Notes: generated by a model from the sequence alone, not told the origin. DNA of 64,000 nucleotides from PNON01 sp964387025 (GCA_964387025.1 CAYLUZ010000003.1:347444-411443), one strand, 5' to 3'. Positions 35,471-44,364 are shown, numbered from the stretch's first letter. Translations and numbers: made by a program.

Positions 35471-38360
35471 TATTGACCAATTAATATATCTTCTCCCGGT
35501 CCTTTTCTCAATATGGATCACAATTACTGTCGGTGTTTACACGATCAGAAGACGCAGGGTCATTGGTGCTCGTTCATTTGCAGCAGTTTTATTTTGTGAA
35601 GCTATCTGGACGACAGGATACCTGTTTGAAACCATTAGTACTACATTGGAAGGGAAAATATTTTGGGATAATGTTCAGTGGCTTCCAACAATGGTGTTAC
35701 CATTATTACTTTTATCCTTCGTATATAAATATTCTAATAATTCATTTCGGAATACTCAAAAAACGTGGATTAGTCTCTTCATTATTCCATTACTAACATT
35801 GGTACTAATTTACACAAATCCCGTCCATGGATGGGCGATGAATTCAATACAATTAGTAAAAATTGAACCATTTCCAGAGTATTCATATCATTTCGGCGTG
35901 ATACTCTGGACTGGATTGATATATATTTATGCAATTACCATTTGGGCATTGGTCTTTTTAACAAGGATTGTTGTACACGAACGTGGAGCTTCCCGTAAAC
36001 AACACCTGATCATCCTGATAGGTATATTAATTCCAGTAATTGGTACACTTCTCAGTGCAATCAATACTGGAAATGGATTCCACCGTGATCTTTCCCCCTA
36101 CTCTTTTGCCATCGCAAATATCTTTATCGCTATCGGCTTATTCCGCTTCAGGATATTTGGCTTAATAACCATAGCCAGAGATCGTGTATTGGATGAAATG
36201 GAAGACGGAGTAATTGTTCTGGATAAGCTGGGAAGAGTACTAGATATTAACGATGCTGCGAAAAAATTGGTTGGTGTACCCAATTTATGGTCTATTGGAC
36301 AGCCGATATTTTCTCTAGTACCGGAATGGAAGAAGGTAATAAATCTAGAAAATAGCATACAATCCAAACAAATCGAAGTCGAGAATAACAATAAGGGGAA
36401 AGAACAAATATTAGATTTTCGAATCACAAAATTGACTGACCAACAGGACGATTATTCAGGTCATTTAATAATAATTCGGGATGTAACGGATACCAAGACT
36501 TCCGAGAGATCCAAGCAGTCGGCTTTTTTGGAATTGGAGAATTTAGTTGCAGAGAAGACGGAAAAGCTTTCTAACTCCATAGTTCGGCTCGAGGAAGAAA
36601 TAAGTGAACGACAGCGCACAGAAGAAGGGTTGCGAGATTCAGAAGAAAAGATGCAGTCGATTTTTCGGGTAGCGCCAACAGGAATAGGAGTTGTAAAAGA
36701 TAGGGTATTGCTTTATGTCAATCCTAAGATAAGTGAAATGGTTGGTTATGCCCAGGAGGAGCTGATCGGGCAATCCGCCAGAATGTTATACCCTAGCCAG
36801 GAGGAATTTGATTTTGTAGGCAGGGAAAAATACAGGCAAATAGCTGAACACGATAGTGGAAGTGTCGAAACAGTATGGCAGAAAAAAGATGGATCCTTGA
36901 TCAATATCATTCTTGCATCAACACCCATCGACTTGAAAGACCTCAGCAAGGGTGTGACTTTCACTGCTTTGAATATAACTGATCGAAAAAGATCAGAAAA
37001 AGCGTTGCGTATGAGTGAAGAAAGATATCGAAAGATATTTGAAACATCAGAAATTGGAATATCAACAAATGATTTGAATGGCCGCTTCACAAGTGGCAAT
37101 CCGGCCTTATTGAAAATGTTTGGATACACTTTGGAAGAGTATTGCCACCTTACGATCAAGGATATTTCCCATCCAGATGATGTAGAAACAGATCTCAGGC
37201 TTTCAGAGGAGTTGTTGACAGGAAAAAGACTTTTCTTCACCATTGAGAAGAGAAATCGCCATAAAAAAGGACATTATATTTGGGGACAACTGACTTCGAT
37301 GTTGGTGCGGGATGATACTGGCAGACCACTTTATGCCCTGGGTATGTTCGAAGATATATCCAAACGTAAAGAGGTTGAAGATTCATTACATGAGCGCGAA
37401 AAATTCATTCGTACAGTTATTGATACAGTACCAGTTGGTATATTCGTTGTGGATAAAGAAGGTAAGATCAATTATTTAAACCCCACAGGACAGAAGATTT
37501 GGCAAGGTGCCCAGTTTGTTGGCGTGGATGAACTGGATATATATAAGGGTTGGAGAGTTTCTGATGGGACTCTGGTAAAAGCTCATGAATGGGGTTCTGC
37601 CAAAGCAGTTCTCGAAGGTAAAACCACCCTGGATGAAGAGATCGAGATTGAAGCCTTTGATGGAACGCACAAGATCATTTCGAATTCCGGCATTCCACTT
37701 TATGACGACAACGGGGATATCAACGGTGCTGTTGCAATTCTTCAGGATATTACTGGGAGAAAAAAGGTAGAAAAAGAATTATTGCAATCCAGCGAAGATC
37801 TGAAAGCTGCTTATACTGCCACTCTTCAAGGCTGGTCGCATGCACTTGAATTGCGTGAACATGAAACAGCAGGACACAGTCAGCGAGTTGTGCAATTGAC
37901 TATTGAAATTGCACGCAGGTTCAATTTTTCTGAAGAAGAAATCCTTCATATACAACGCGGAGCTTTATTACACGATATCGGCAAAATGGGCATTCCAGAC
38001 AGTATCCTGCTGAAACCAGGTCCATTGACAGAAGAAGAGTGGAAGATAATGCGTCAGCATCCGGTGTTTGCCAGGCAATTACTCTCTGGTATTCCTTATC
38101 TGACAAATGCGATGGATATTCCATATTATCACCATGAGCGCTGGAATGGGTCCGGTTATCCTCAAGGATTGAAAGATGAGGAAATCCCCCTTGCCGCCAG
38201 AATATTTGCAGTAATCGATGTGTGGGATGCCCTAAATTCTGATCGTCCTTATCGAAAAGGCTGGGAAGTCAAACAGATCTTAAATTACATGAAAGAAAAC
38301 TCGGGAGTTTTACTTGATCCTGATGTTGTTAAAGTTTTCCTGGAAATAGTTGGCAATTAG
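35457..38360 (+). CDS. Multi-PAS HD-GYP cyclic di-GMP phosphodiesterase
   Basis: Membrane protein of 967 residues. The ATG at 35457 follows GGTGGAGG and is preferred over the 18-codon longer frame. The N-terminus is a seven-helix region of the histidine-kinase 7TM type (about 1-235), then four PAS domains (MEDGVIVLDKLGRVLDIN; SIFRVAPTGIGVV; IFETSEIGISTND; VIDTVPVGIFVVDKEG), then an HD-GYP domain with LLHDIGKMGIPD and YHHERWNGSGYP. HD-GYP enzymes degrade cyclic di-GMP. It is translated in overlap with the diguanylate cyclase, so synthesis and breakdown are encoded as a unit with separate sensors. Confidence 0.93.
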   Translation: MEQTSIDQLIYLLPVLFSIWITITVGVYTIRRRRVIGARSFAAVLFCEAIWTTGYLFETISTTLEGKIFWDNVQWLPTMVLPLLLLSFVYKYSNNSFRNTQKTWISLFIIPLLTLVLIYTNPVHGWAMNSIQLVKIEPFPEYSYHFGVILWTGLIYIYAITIWALVFLTRIVVHERGASRKQHLIILIGILIPVIGTLLSAINTGNGFHRDLSPYSFAIANIFIAIGLFRFRIFGLITIARDRVLDEMEDGVIVLDKLGRVLDINDAAKKLVGVPNLWSIGQPIFSLVPEWKKVINLENSIQSKQIEVENNNKGKEQILDFRITKLTDQQDDYSGHLIIIRDVTDTKTSERSKQSAFLELENLVAEKTEKLSNSIVRLEEEISERQRTEEGLRDSEEKMQSIFRVAPTGIGVVKDRVLLYVNPKISEMVGYAQEELIGQSARMLYPSQEEFDFVGREKYRQIAEHDSGSVETVWQKKDGSLINIILASTPIDLKDLSKGVTFTALNITDRKRSEKALRMSEERYRKIFETSEIGISTNDLNGRFTSGNPALLKMFGYTLEEYCHLTIKDISHPDDVETDLRLSEELLTGKRLFFTIEKRNRHKKGHYIWGQLTSMLVRDDTGRPLYALGMFEDISKRKEVEDSLHEREKFIRTVIDTVPVGIFVVDKEGKINYLNPTGQKIWQGAQFVGVDELDIYKGWRVSDGTLVKAHEWGSAKAVLEGKTTLDEEIEIEAFDGTHKIISNSGIPLYDDNGDINGAVAILQDITGRKKVEKELLQSSEDLKAAYTATLQGWSHALELREHETAGHSQRVVQLTIEIARRFNFSEEEILHIQRGALLHDIGKMGIPDSILLKPGPLTEEEWKIMRQHPVFARQLLSGIPYLTNAMDIPYYHHERWNGSGYPQGLKDEEIPLAARIFAVIDVWDALNSDRPYRKGWEVKQILNYMKENSGVLLDPDVVKVFLEIVGN

Positions 38361-38501
38361 AGATCTTATCTTTCATCAATTATTGGATGTATAACCATCA
38401 ATTTCATTTAACTAGAATTCCCTTTTTTGCATTAATATAATAATAGCTAGGGTAGTATTGGATTTCCTTGTTTTTTTGGGTGTTTTCATATGGGAGTAGG
38501 A

Positions 38502-39077
38502 ATGGTTGATATTAATAAAGCAATCGAGAATCAGATAAAGAACATTCAAACACGGTCCGGAAAATCATTGGATGAATTATTTACCTTATTCACAACGAGC
38601 GGCTTAAAGAAGCATGGTGAAGTACGGTCCCTGTTTATTAATGAACTGGGCCTGGGCTATGGAGATGCGAGTACATTGGCATCCCATTTCCTCCAATCCA
38701 AAGGTGTTGCGACTGGTAAGGTCGAATCTGTCAATCCGGATCTTGCTGTTATTGAGATCTATTCCGGGCCAAGAGCTGGTTTGCGACCAATCCATGATGA
38801 AATAATGAATTTCATCAAATCGCTGGGGCAGTTTGAGATCGCACCCAAGAAAGGATACCTGAGCCTACGTAGAAAGCGTCAATTTGCCATGGTGGGACCG
38901 GTAACCAATGCCCGCATCGAAGTTGGACTGAATATGAAAGGCATCACTCCTACAGACCGGTTGGAACAAAATCCTCCGGGCGGAATGTGTCAGTATAAAG
39001 TGAAAGTTACATCTTTAGCTGAGGTCGATGCCGAATTAAAAGCCTGGATTACAATCGCTTATAATGGTGCAAATTAA
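38502..39077 (+). CDS. DUF4287 and DUF5655 domain protein
   Basis: Soluble protein of 191 residues. The N-terminal part (IENQIKNIQTRSGKSLDELF, then GLKKHGEVRSLFINELGLGYGDA) matches DUF4287; the C-terminal part (YSGPRAGLRPIHDEIMNFIK, KKGYLSLRRKRQFAMVGP) matches DUF5655, a predicted transport-associated or DNA-related domain of unknown role. The start at 38502 is preferred because GGGAG is correctly spaced; an in-frame ATG exists at 38490. A bidirectional terminator follows. Confidence 0.8.
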   Translation: MVDINKAIENQIKNIQTRSGKSLDELFTLFTTSGLKKHGEVRSLFINELGLGYGDASTLASHFLQSKGVATGKVESVNPDLAVIEIYSGPRAGLRPIHDEIMNFIKSLGQFEIAPKKGYLSLRRKRQFAMVGPVTNARIEVGLNMKGITPTDRLEQNPPGGMCQYKVKVTSLAEVDAELKAWITIAYNGAN

Positions 39078-39105
39078 TCTGGAAGAAAATTAATTATTAA
39101 GTACA

Positions 39106-39150
39106 AATAACAGGCATCCAAATGATCGGATGACTGTTATTTTCCTTTTG
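39106..39150. terminator. Bidirectional terminator
   Basis: AATAACAG.CATCC / GGATG.CTGTTATT with one mismatch and an 8-base loop, then TTTTCCTTTT, between convergent genes. Confidence 0.82.
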
Positions 39151-39159
39151 TACTGCCAG

Positions 39160-39612
39160 TTAGAGTTTTTCGCCGCAGTACGGGCAGGTTACCCAATCTG
39201 CTTGAGCAGGTTTTCCACAGTGGCTGCATAACCTGCCGGGGACAGTCTCAGGCTGATTCTCTACCTGTGGAGGTGATGAAGTCATTCCCACTGTTTTTAC
39301 GGTGCTATGGGTCGTCATCCTGGTGATGCCCAGAACTACCAACGCAATCACACCAACCACCACAGCAACACCAAAACAAGCGAGCAATAAACCGATAATG
39401 CCCATTCCAGGCATCATACCAAAACCTCCCGGCCTACCCGGCATTGAAAAACCGCCATATCTGTAACGGAATCCATCGAAACCGTTGAAACGTCCACCGT
39501 CAAATCCCATTCGGCCGAAACCATGGGTGAAACCAATGACTGCAACTGCTATCACTCCGAAAACGATCACAATTCCTAACACTATTAAAAACCACTTCCA
39601 GAACTTATTCAT
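39160..39612 (-). CDS. Membrane protein with C-terminal zinc ribbon
   Basis: Protein of 150 residues. An N-terminal membrane segment (WKWFLIVLGIVIVFGVIAVAV) precedes a glycine/methionine/phenylalanine-rich stretch, a second membrane segment (MGIIGLLLACFGVAVVVGVIA), a short linker and a zinc ribbon with four cysteines (CSHCGKPA ... CPYCGEKL). Similar two-helix proteins with zinc ribbons are common in Chloroflexota and have no known function. The glycine-rich loop is probably exposed outside the membrane while the ribbon faces the cytoplasm. Confidence 0.72.
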   Translation of the reverse strand: MNKFWKWFLIVLGIVIVFGVIAVAVIGFTHGFGRMGFDGGRFNGFDGFRYRYGGFSMPGRPGGFGMMPGMGIIGLLLACFGVAVVVGVIALVVLGITRMTTHSTVKTVGMTSSPPQVENQPETVPGRLCSHCGKPAQADWVTCPYCGEKL

Positions 39613-39869
39613 TCAATCTCCTGTCAATTTAATTTCAATTATGAGGGTACCTCGAAAATATGAAGAATTTATGAATAAAGTGTGTGATTTATAAGTATCT
39701 CATCATTGAGGAAGGAGTAAATAATGAACGATGAAACAAAGTAAATGCGGATATGTGATCTTTTATTGTAGAGTAGTCATTGATGGAGGTTTAATTTATT
39801 CCGATTTCTGCATTTATAAAAATGCATATGAGTTAGAATTATTTACCAAATCATTTATTCGGAGGTCAT

Positions 39870-40331
39870 ATGGCATCAATATCCAATGTAGTAGGTACTG
39901 CGAAACTGAAGAAGAATTATGTTCCTTTCTCAGATAAGTTAACAAAAAGCCTGGAAGACGTTACAAAAACAATCGAAGAAAACAAAGCAACACTCGATAC
40001 AATCCAGGAGCTTGGCATTGGACTCTCACAGGCGGTCAATGCTTTATCAGCCAGTGCATTGCATTATGCTAACATGGTCAACAATATTCTGGATTCGATC
40101 ATGCCATTTGTGCAAAACCTGCCTTTCATCCCAAAACAAACCCAAAAATTTCTGGCAGATCTGAACACTTTTGCGGATAAGTTTCTTGCATCCTGCCAAT
40201 CGGCACAGAAGATTTCCGGAAGCGTGGAATCTGGTCTGGTTACGGGTGATGTGAATGCACTTAAAACACATAGCGCTGATCTGAAGCAGGTGGTGGCAAC
40301 AGTGAAGAGTATCATTCCGAATAAAAAATAG
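39870..40331 (+). CDS. Hypothetical helical protein (153 aa)
   Basis: All-helical, lysine- and serine-rich soluble protein without cysteine motifs in an active-site arrangement. Helix-rich stretches include DKLTKSLEDVTKTIEENKA and TQKFLADLNTFADKFLAS. GGAGGTCAT precedes the ATG. It is convergent with the microcompartment operon and separated from it by a terminator hairpin, so a functional link is not indicated. No family recognised. Confidence 0.65.
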   Translation: MASISNVVGTAKLKKNYVPFSDKLTKSLEDVTKTIEENKATLDTIQELGIGLSQAVNALSASALHYANMVNNILDSIMPFVQNLPFIPKQTQKFLADLNTFADKFLASCQSAQKISGSVESGLVTGDVNALKTHSADLKQVVATVKSIIPNKK

Positions 40332-40347
40332 ATCAGTTAAAAAGATA

Positions 40348-40377
40348 CATCATATAGATAGAGATATCTATATGATG
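40348..40377. terminator. Terminator of the microcompartment operon
   Basis: CATCATATAGATA / TATCTATATGATG, perfect 13-bp stem with a GAGA loop. On the minus strand it is followed by TATCTTTTTAA, so it ends the microcompartment operon; it may also serve the convergent gene. Confidence 0.85.
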
Positions 40378-40429
40378 ATCATAATTCTTATGCTATCCTG
40401 AAAACTTACTCTGATCAGGTGAAAAAGAG

Positions 40430-40705
40430 CTACCCCTCGTTGATATTCACTGAATCTACTATACCTACAATAACTGAATTAACACAGCTATCCGGGTTGC
40501 CCAGCACCAGGCGATTCCCGCCACCCTCACGATTCACCAGAACAGTATCACCGATACCAGCCTGGGTGTTATCCAATGCGATGAATTCTTCATTCGGACT
40601 ATCACCTTCCATCACCAAGGTCTTAACCACCAGCAGGCGGCGATCCTTGTAATCCGGTGTGCTGATGGTGGTTACAACTGATCCGATGACTTTCGCAAGG
40701 ATCAT
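40430..40705 (-). CDS. BMC-P shell vertex protein (EutN/CcmL family), third copy
   Basis: Pentameric vertex protein of 91 residues that caps a microcompartment corner. Family features: MILAKVIGSVVTTISTPDYK at the N-terminus, ALDNTQAGIGDTVLVNREGG in the middle and the closing VIVGIVDSVNI. Its start codon overlaps the stop of the second BMC-P by one base (TAATG). The locus has three BMC-P genes, the same number reported for the Haliangium ochraceum shell. Confidence 0.93.
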   Translation of the reverse strand: MILAKVIGSVVTTISTPDYKDRRLLVVKTLVMEGDSPNEEFIALDNTQAGIGDTVLVNREGGGNRLVLGNPDSCVNSVIVGIVDSVNINEG

Positions 40706-41025
40706 TATGTAAACCTATTCTGACCATGCTTGAGGGTGAAATCCTGCTCACCATCCGGGTGAACTGTAAGTTCGTCGACAATCCCTGTGATTGCCAGGTC
40801 TACGGGTACAAATTTTATATTCGGAAGCGCAAGTGAGGCTTCGCGCGCGCGAGCCATCACACACAAGTCACTGGCTCCTGCCATGACAGTATCAGCAGCC
40901 ACAACCAAACCACCAACAGGATGCAGGTGGCTGTCGAGCGGTTGGATGATCAACAGCTTCACCCCTTCCAACCCCTGGTATTTTAGGGTGGAAACTGCAG
41001 TCCCGCGCACTCTGCCAAATAACAT
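40705..41025 (-). CDS. BMC-P shell vertex protein (EutN/CcmL family), second copy
   Basis: Vertex protein of 106 residues. It has MLFGRVRGTAVSTLKYQGLEG at the N-terminus, an AADTVMAGASDLCVMARARE centre (a cysteine where many EutN proteins have valine), ITGIVDELTVH, and a C-terminal extension of about 15 residues (GEQDFTLKHGQNRFT) absent from the other two copies. The extension could project into the lumen or outside. It begins 3 bases after the small adaptor-like gene stops. Confidence 0.92.
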   Translation of the reverse strand: MLFGRVRGTAVSTLKYQGLEGVKLLIIQPLDSHLHPVGGLVVAADTVMAGASDLCVMARAREASLALPNIKFVPVDLAITGIVDELTVHPDGEQDFTLKHGQNRFT

Positions 41026-41028
41026 GAA

Positions 41029-41409
41029 TTACACCTTTACCTGGTCCAGCACCCGTCGGATGATGGTGTCCAATAATGCCTGGTCGACCTGGGTACCGAG
41101 CTTGGCGATGACAGCATTCTTAATCCGTGCAGTAAGATCCACCGGGGCTGGAGGCGTGGTTGCGACAAAGGGAACTTGCATCGGTGGAGGCTGGTAACTA
41201 GTTGGTGCGGGAGATGTCACCCGGGAGATATATGGCCTGACAGGGGCGTCTGATGGGTGATCGTTGGGTTGGATAAGCTGCATACCCAATTTTTGCGTTT
41301 TTTCATATGCCAGACCGGTGAGCACGACATTATCGCTCAATTCCAGCCTAGTGATACCGGACTTAAACATGTCTTCAATATCGTGTTCGGTATAAAAGGT
41401 TTTTGCCAT
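41029..41409 (-). CDS. Small BMC-associated protein with C-terminal encapsulation-like helix (126 aa)
   Basis: Two short conserved-looking ends joined by a linker. Residues 1-47 (FYTEHDIEDMFKSGITRLEL, LSDNVVLTGLAYEKTQKLG) resemble the short N-terminal domain preceding EutQ/EutT/PduO-like proteins, which is a tentative match. Residues about 50-90 are proline/threonine-rich. Residues about 92-126 form an amphipathic helix (LTARIKNAVIAKLG, then LLDTIIRRVLDQVKV) like encapsulation peptides. There is no catalytic domain. The gene sits between BMC-T and BMC-P, with 11- and 3-base gaps. A scaffold or shell-core linker is the best guess, by analogy to CcmN. Confidence 0.72.
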   Translation of the reverse strand: MAKTFYTEHDIEDMFKSGITRLELSDNVVLTGLAYEKTQKLGMQLIQPNDHPSDAPVRPYISRVTSPAPTSYQPPPMQVPFVATTPPAPVDLTARIKNAVIAKLGTQVDQALLDTIIRRVLDQVKV

Positions 41410-41420
41410 AATACCTCCCC

Positions 41421-42047
41421 TTAACCCGGGATGCCTTCGAGGGTTTCAAGTGCATGGATGGCAGCATCACGGGCGGTGATGATCTCGGATTCGGAACCAC
41501 TCAACCACATACGGCCGAAGCGCCCAACTGATGAGAGATGCACGATCTTGATGCTGGCACTTTTTTCTGCTTCATTGACAGCATAATTGATGTAGGCTGC
41601 AGGAGCACATTCCAACACCAACATGGTCTCATGCGGCACCAGCATGGATCCACGCCGGAAGCGGTTCAGCAACTGTGCCTGGTACGGGTCGATATTGGTG
41701 ATGACCTGCACAGATGCAATGGAGGGTTTGATCCGACTGGCAGGGTTTAACCCCAACCTCGAGAGTACCACTTCACCAGCTTCGATGACAGCTGCCTGGT
41801 TATGGGAATGGAGTTCGAACATACCAAATTCGCGCTCAACGATCTGGGCACCGGGTCTGGCTTCAGTTGCCTTTACAGCAATGTCCACCAGCTTGAATAC
41901 TTCATTTCCTGGAGCCACTTCCACATAAAGGGCAGCCATACCCTCAGTTGGTAGGTCACCCTGGGTAATCGTACCTATAAATGCAGCATATTGAGCCTGC
42001 ATCCTGTCCAGGTATGCATAACAACGAAGAGAGAATGAATCTGCCAT
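41421..42047 (-). CDS. BMC-T shell protein, circularly permuted tandem type
   Basis: Trimeric shell protein of 208 residues with two BMC domains. The opening (SFSLRCYAYLDRMQAQYAAFIG) and middle (IKPSIASVQVITNIDPYQAQLLNRFRRGSM) correspond to the permuted tandem proteins such as EtuB and Haliangium BMC-T2/T3, which stack as double layers with a gated central pore. The second domain repeats the layout (ETMLVLECAPAAYINYAVNEAEK). It is the only tandem shell protein in the locus and probably conducts larger molecules such as cofactors. It is separated from BMC-H by a structured 192-base gap. Confidence 0.93.
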   Translation of the reverse strand: MADSFSLRCYAYLDRMQAQYAAFIGTITQGDLPTEGMAALYVEVAPGNEVFKLVDIAVKATEARPGAQIVEREFGMFELHSHNQAAVIEAGEVVLSRLGLNPASRIKPSIASVQVITNIDPYQAQLLNRFRRGSMLVPHETMLVLECAPAAYINYAVNEAEKSASIKIVHLSSVGRFGRMWLSGSESEIITARDAAIHALETLEGIPG

Positions 42048-42239
42048 ATTACCTCCAAAAAACTTATTGTTGGTGAAAGCTGCACAAAATAAGCTTAAAA
42101 CTAAGCCGGGCTATAAATTAGCTTTCAACCTGATGACTCAAATGGTCCTGTTCTGACAGTCATTAGCAAAGGTAGGTTTTCAAACTGAAACCACCACCCA
42201 GCGTAACAGGACTGTCACAATATCAGCAACCGGCAAATA
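42048..42239 (-). promoter_or_regulatory. Structured intergenic region between BMC-H and BMC-T genes
   Basis: The only long gap in the otherwise tightly packed operon. GTCCTGTT (42145-42152) pairs with AACAGGAC (42205-42212), and TGACAGTC (42154-42161) pairs with GACTGTCA (42210-42217); both use the GAC at 42210-42212, so the two folds exclude each other. A further hairpin, GGTGGTTT ... AAACC.ACC, lies between. Possible roles are partial termination, mRNA processing or stabilising the abundant BMC-H part. Confidence 0.5.
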
Positions 42240-42566
42240 TTATTTCTTCTCAGTGGTGTGTCCGCCGATGGCGCCTTTTGTCTGACGTGGCAGGATCATT
42301 TCGATATCCGAATGCGGTCGTGGAATGACATGGACAGAAACAAGTTCACCTACTCTTTTGGCAGCAGCAGCTCCGGCATCTGTAGCGGCTTTAACAGCGC
42401 CGACATCGCCGCGAACCATGACGGTTACAAATCCACCGCCAACATATTCAGAACCAAGCAGAACAACATTGGCAGCCTTGACCATGGCGTCGGCGGCTTC
42501 GATTGCGCCTACCAAACCCTTGGTCTCAACCATTCCTAAAGCGATCAGTGCAGTATCTAGTGGCAT
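42240..42566 (-). CDS. BMC-H shell hexamer protein (PduA/EutM family)
   Basis: Main facet protein of the microcompartment, 108 residues. It is a single BMC domain with ALGMVETKGLVGAIEAADAM, the pore-loop region EYVGGGFVTVMVRGDVGAVK and DAGAAAAKRVGELVSVHVIP. The pore loop is GGG rather than the serine-containing KIGSG of PduA, which would change what passes through. C-terminal tail of about 15 residues. It lies 15 bases after the aldehyde dehydrogenase gene, and a long structured gap follows. Confidence 0.96.
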   Translation of the reverse strand: MPLDTALIALGMVETKGLVGAIEAADAMVKAANVVLLGSEYVGGGFVTVMVRGDVGAVKAATDAGAAAAKRVGELVSVHVIPRPHSDIEMILPRQTKGAIGGHTTEKK

Positions 42567-42581
42567 TTTACTTTCTCCTTA

Positions 42582-44036
42582 TTAATATTTCGCGTTGAGT
42601 ATTTCATTTACTACCTGACGAACCACAGCTTCTATTTGCTGCGGAGTAGGTCCAGAAGAGGGGGCACCAGGAACAAGTGCTTGTGGAGGTGGTGCCGATA
42701 TTCCATAAGCCAGGCGTTTGACGTTGAACATATGATACACAGAGATATTATCCCCGGTGATCGAGCCGCCGATGCCGCCGGCTCCCAGGGTGAGAGATGG
42801 CATGACGCCGGTGGTTAAGCCAATGGCTCCCAAGGTCGCCATTGTGTTGACAACAATTCGGAAAACCGGTTTTTCCAAACCAAATGCCAGGATCACCTTT
42901 TCATCACGGGCATGGATCGAAAGACTATGCCCTTTTCCACCGAAATTGATCAGTTCGATGCAGCGTTCACAACCGGTTTCCCAACCATCTGCTTCATACC
43001 AACCCAGGACGGTGGTGAGCTTCTCAGCGGAAAGTGGCTCTGATTTTCCAACTTTTGTGAGCGGTGCCACGAGAATCCTCGCAAAGGAGGGGATATCAAA
43101 ACCAGCCATGGCAGCCAGCACCTGGGGAGATTTCCCAACAGCAGCGGCATTGATCACCAGGTTCTCCCGGAAAAGAAGTGCGCGTAATGCCTGAGCTTGC
43201 TCAGGCGAGACAAAATATGCACCTTCAGCCTTCATACGTTCACGCAATTGGGCAGCGATGGGTTTATCGGCGACAATAGATTGTTCGGTGGCGCAAATCG
43301 TTGAATAATCAAAGGCTTTGCTGGCAGTGATCAGCCGCGCAGCCTGATCGACATCCGCACTTCGGTCTACATAAACCGGAACATTCCCGGGACCGACCCC
43401 GTAAGCAGGTTTACCGACAGAATGTGCTGCCCGCACCATGGGGGTTCCACCGGTTGCTAGAATGATTGCCACTGCCCGATGATTCATTAATTCCTGAGTA
43501 CCGGCAAGGGAGACATGTTCCAGGCAACTGATCAAACCGCGCGGGGCACCGGCATCCACGGCAGCGCGTGCCATGATTCTGGTTGTCTCAGTACAGCAAT
43601 TTACAGCACTCGGGTGCGGGGCGATAACGATGCCATCACGTGCTTTCACCGAAATGAGAATTTTGAACATGACAGTGGAAGTAGGATTTGTACTGGGTGT
43701 TAGCGCAGCCACCACGCCAACCGGCCAGGCAATTTCGGTGACACCAAGGACAGAATCCACGTTGATCACACCGGCTGTACGGATATCCTTGATACTTTCC
43801 CATACTGCCATTGAACCGAATTCATTCTTTAGCTTTTTATGTTCAGGGACGCCGAATCCAGTCTCATCATGCGCCATCTGACCCAACCTGCCGGAAGCGG
43901 AAAATGCCGCCTGCGCCATCGCTGCACAGACCCGGTCAACATCTATCTGACTGGCTTTGGCCCATAAACGTTGAGCTTCCTGGGCATTAGCTGCCAGGTC
44001 TCGGGCTTCCTGAATTGAGATGAGATCAGAATCCAT
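42582..44036 (-). CDS. CoA-acylating aldehyde dehydrogenase of the microcompartment (PduP/EutE-like)
   Basis: Lumen enzyme of 484 residues that oxidises an aldehyde, here probably acetaldehyde from DeoC, to acyl-CoA with NAD. The catalytic cysteine is Cys248 in FDYSTICATEQSI; cofactor-binding TPSTNPTSTVMFK and GGTPMVRAAHSVGKPAYG are present. The C-terminus carries a proline/alanine-rich linker and an amphipathic helix (PQQIEAVVRQVVNEILNAKY), a typical encapsulation peptide, placed at the opposite end from PduP. Closely packed between a BMC-P and the BMC-H gene. Confidence 0.93.
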   Translation of the reverse strand: MDSDLISIQEARDLAANAQEAQRLWAKASQIDVDRVCAAMAQAAFSASGRLGQMAHDETGFGVPEHKKLKNEFGSMAVWESIKDIRTAGVINVDSVLGVTEIAWPVGVVAALTPSTNPTSTVMFKILISVKARDGIVIAPHPSAVNCCTETTRIMARAAVDAGAPRGLISCLEHVSLAGTQELMNHRAVAIILATGGTPMVRAAHSVGKPAYGVGPGNVPVYVDRSADVDQAARLITASKAFDYSTICATEQSIVADKPIAAQLRERMKAEGAYFVSPEQAQALRALLFRENLVINAAAVGKSPQVLAAMAGFDIPSFARILVAPLTKVGKSEPLSAEKLTTVLGWYEADGWETGCERCIELINFGGKGHSLSIHARDEKVILAFGLEKPVFRIVVNTMATLGAIGLTTGVMPSLTLGAGGIGGSITGDNISVYHMFNVKRLAYGISAPPPQALVPGAPSSGPTPQQIEAVVRQVVNEILNAKY

Positions 44037-44044
44037 CCGATTCC

Positions 44045-44335
44045 TTATGACTTGCGAAAGGTTACTTCGCCATCTACTTCGAGTGAATCGATGATGCCCA
44101 TAATCACAGCATCCACGGGTGTGTCCTTGGTGATGTCGGTCTGCCGTGCACTCGAACCGGCTGCGGTCAGCACCAGATCCCCTACGCCGGCGCCCAAGGT
44201 ATCAATGGCAACATAAGGTTTTCCGCTGGCAACACCTTTCTCGTCTGTCGGACGACAAACCAGTAATGAGCGACCGACCAGTTTTTCGTCCTTAATGGTG
44301 GATACTGTAGTTCCGACTACTCTGGCGATTAACAT
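44045..44335 (-). CDS. BMC-P shell vertex protein (EutN/CcmL family), first copy
   Basis: Vertex protein of 96 residues with MLIARVVGTTVSTIKDEKLVG, the VAIDTLGAGVGDLVLTAAGS centre and AVIMGIIDSLEVDG near the end. It is encoded between deoC and the aldehyde dehydrogenase, 8 bases before the latter. As in other BMC loci, several diverged BMC-P genes probably allow mixed vertices. Confidence 0.95.
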   Translation of the reverse strand: MLIARVVGTTVSTIKDEKLVGRSLLVCRPTDEKGVASGKPYVAIDTLGAGVGDLVLTAAGSSARQTDITKDTPVDAVIMGIIDSLEVDGEVTFRKS

Positions 44336-44364
44336 AAGTTCTTCCCTTTATGGTCTTTCCTGGG

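Noticed and set aside
39724..39744. Six-codon frame after a strong ribosome-binding site (GAAGGAGT)
   Set aside because: Too short to support as a gene; it may be a decayed gene start, but no downstream remnant could be recognised.
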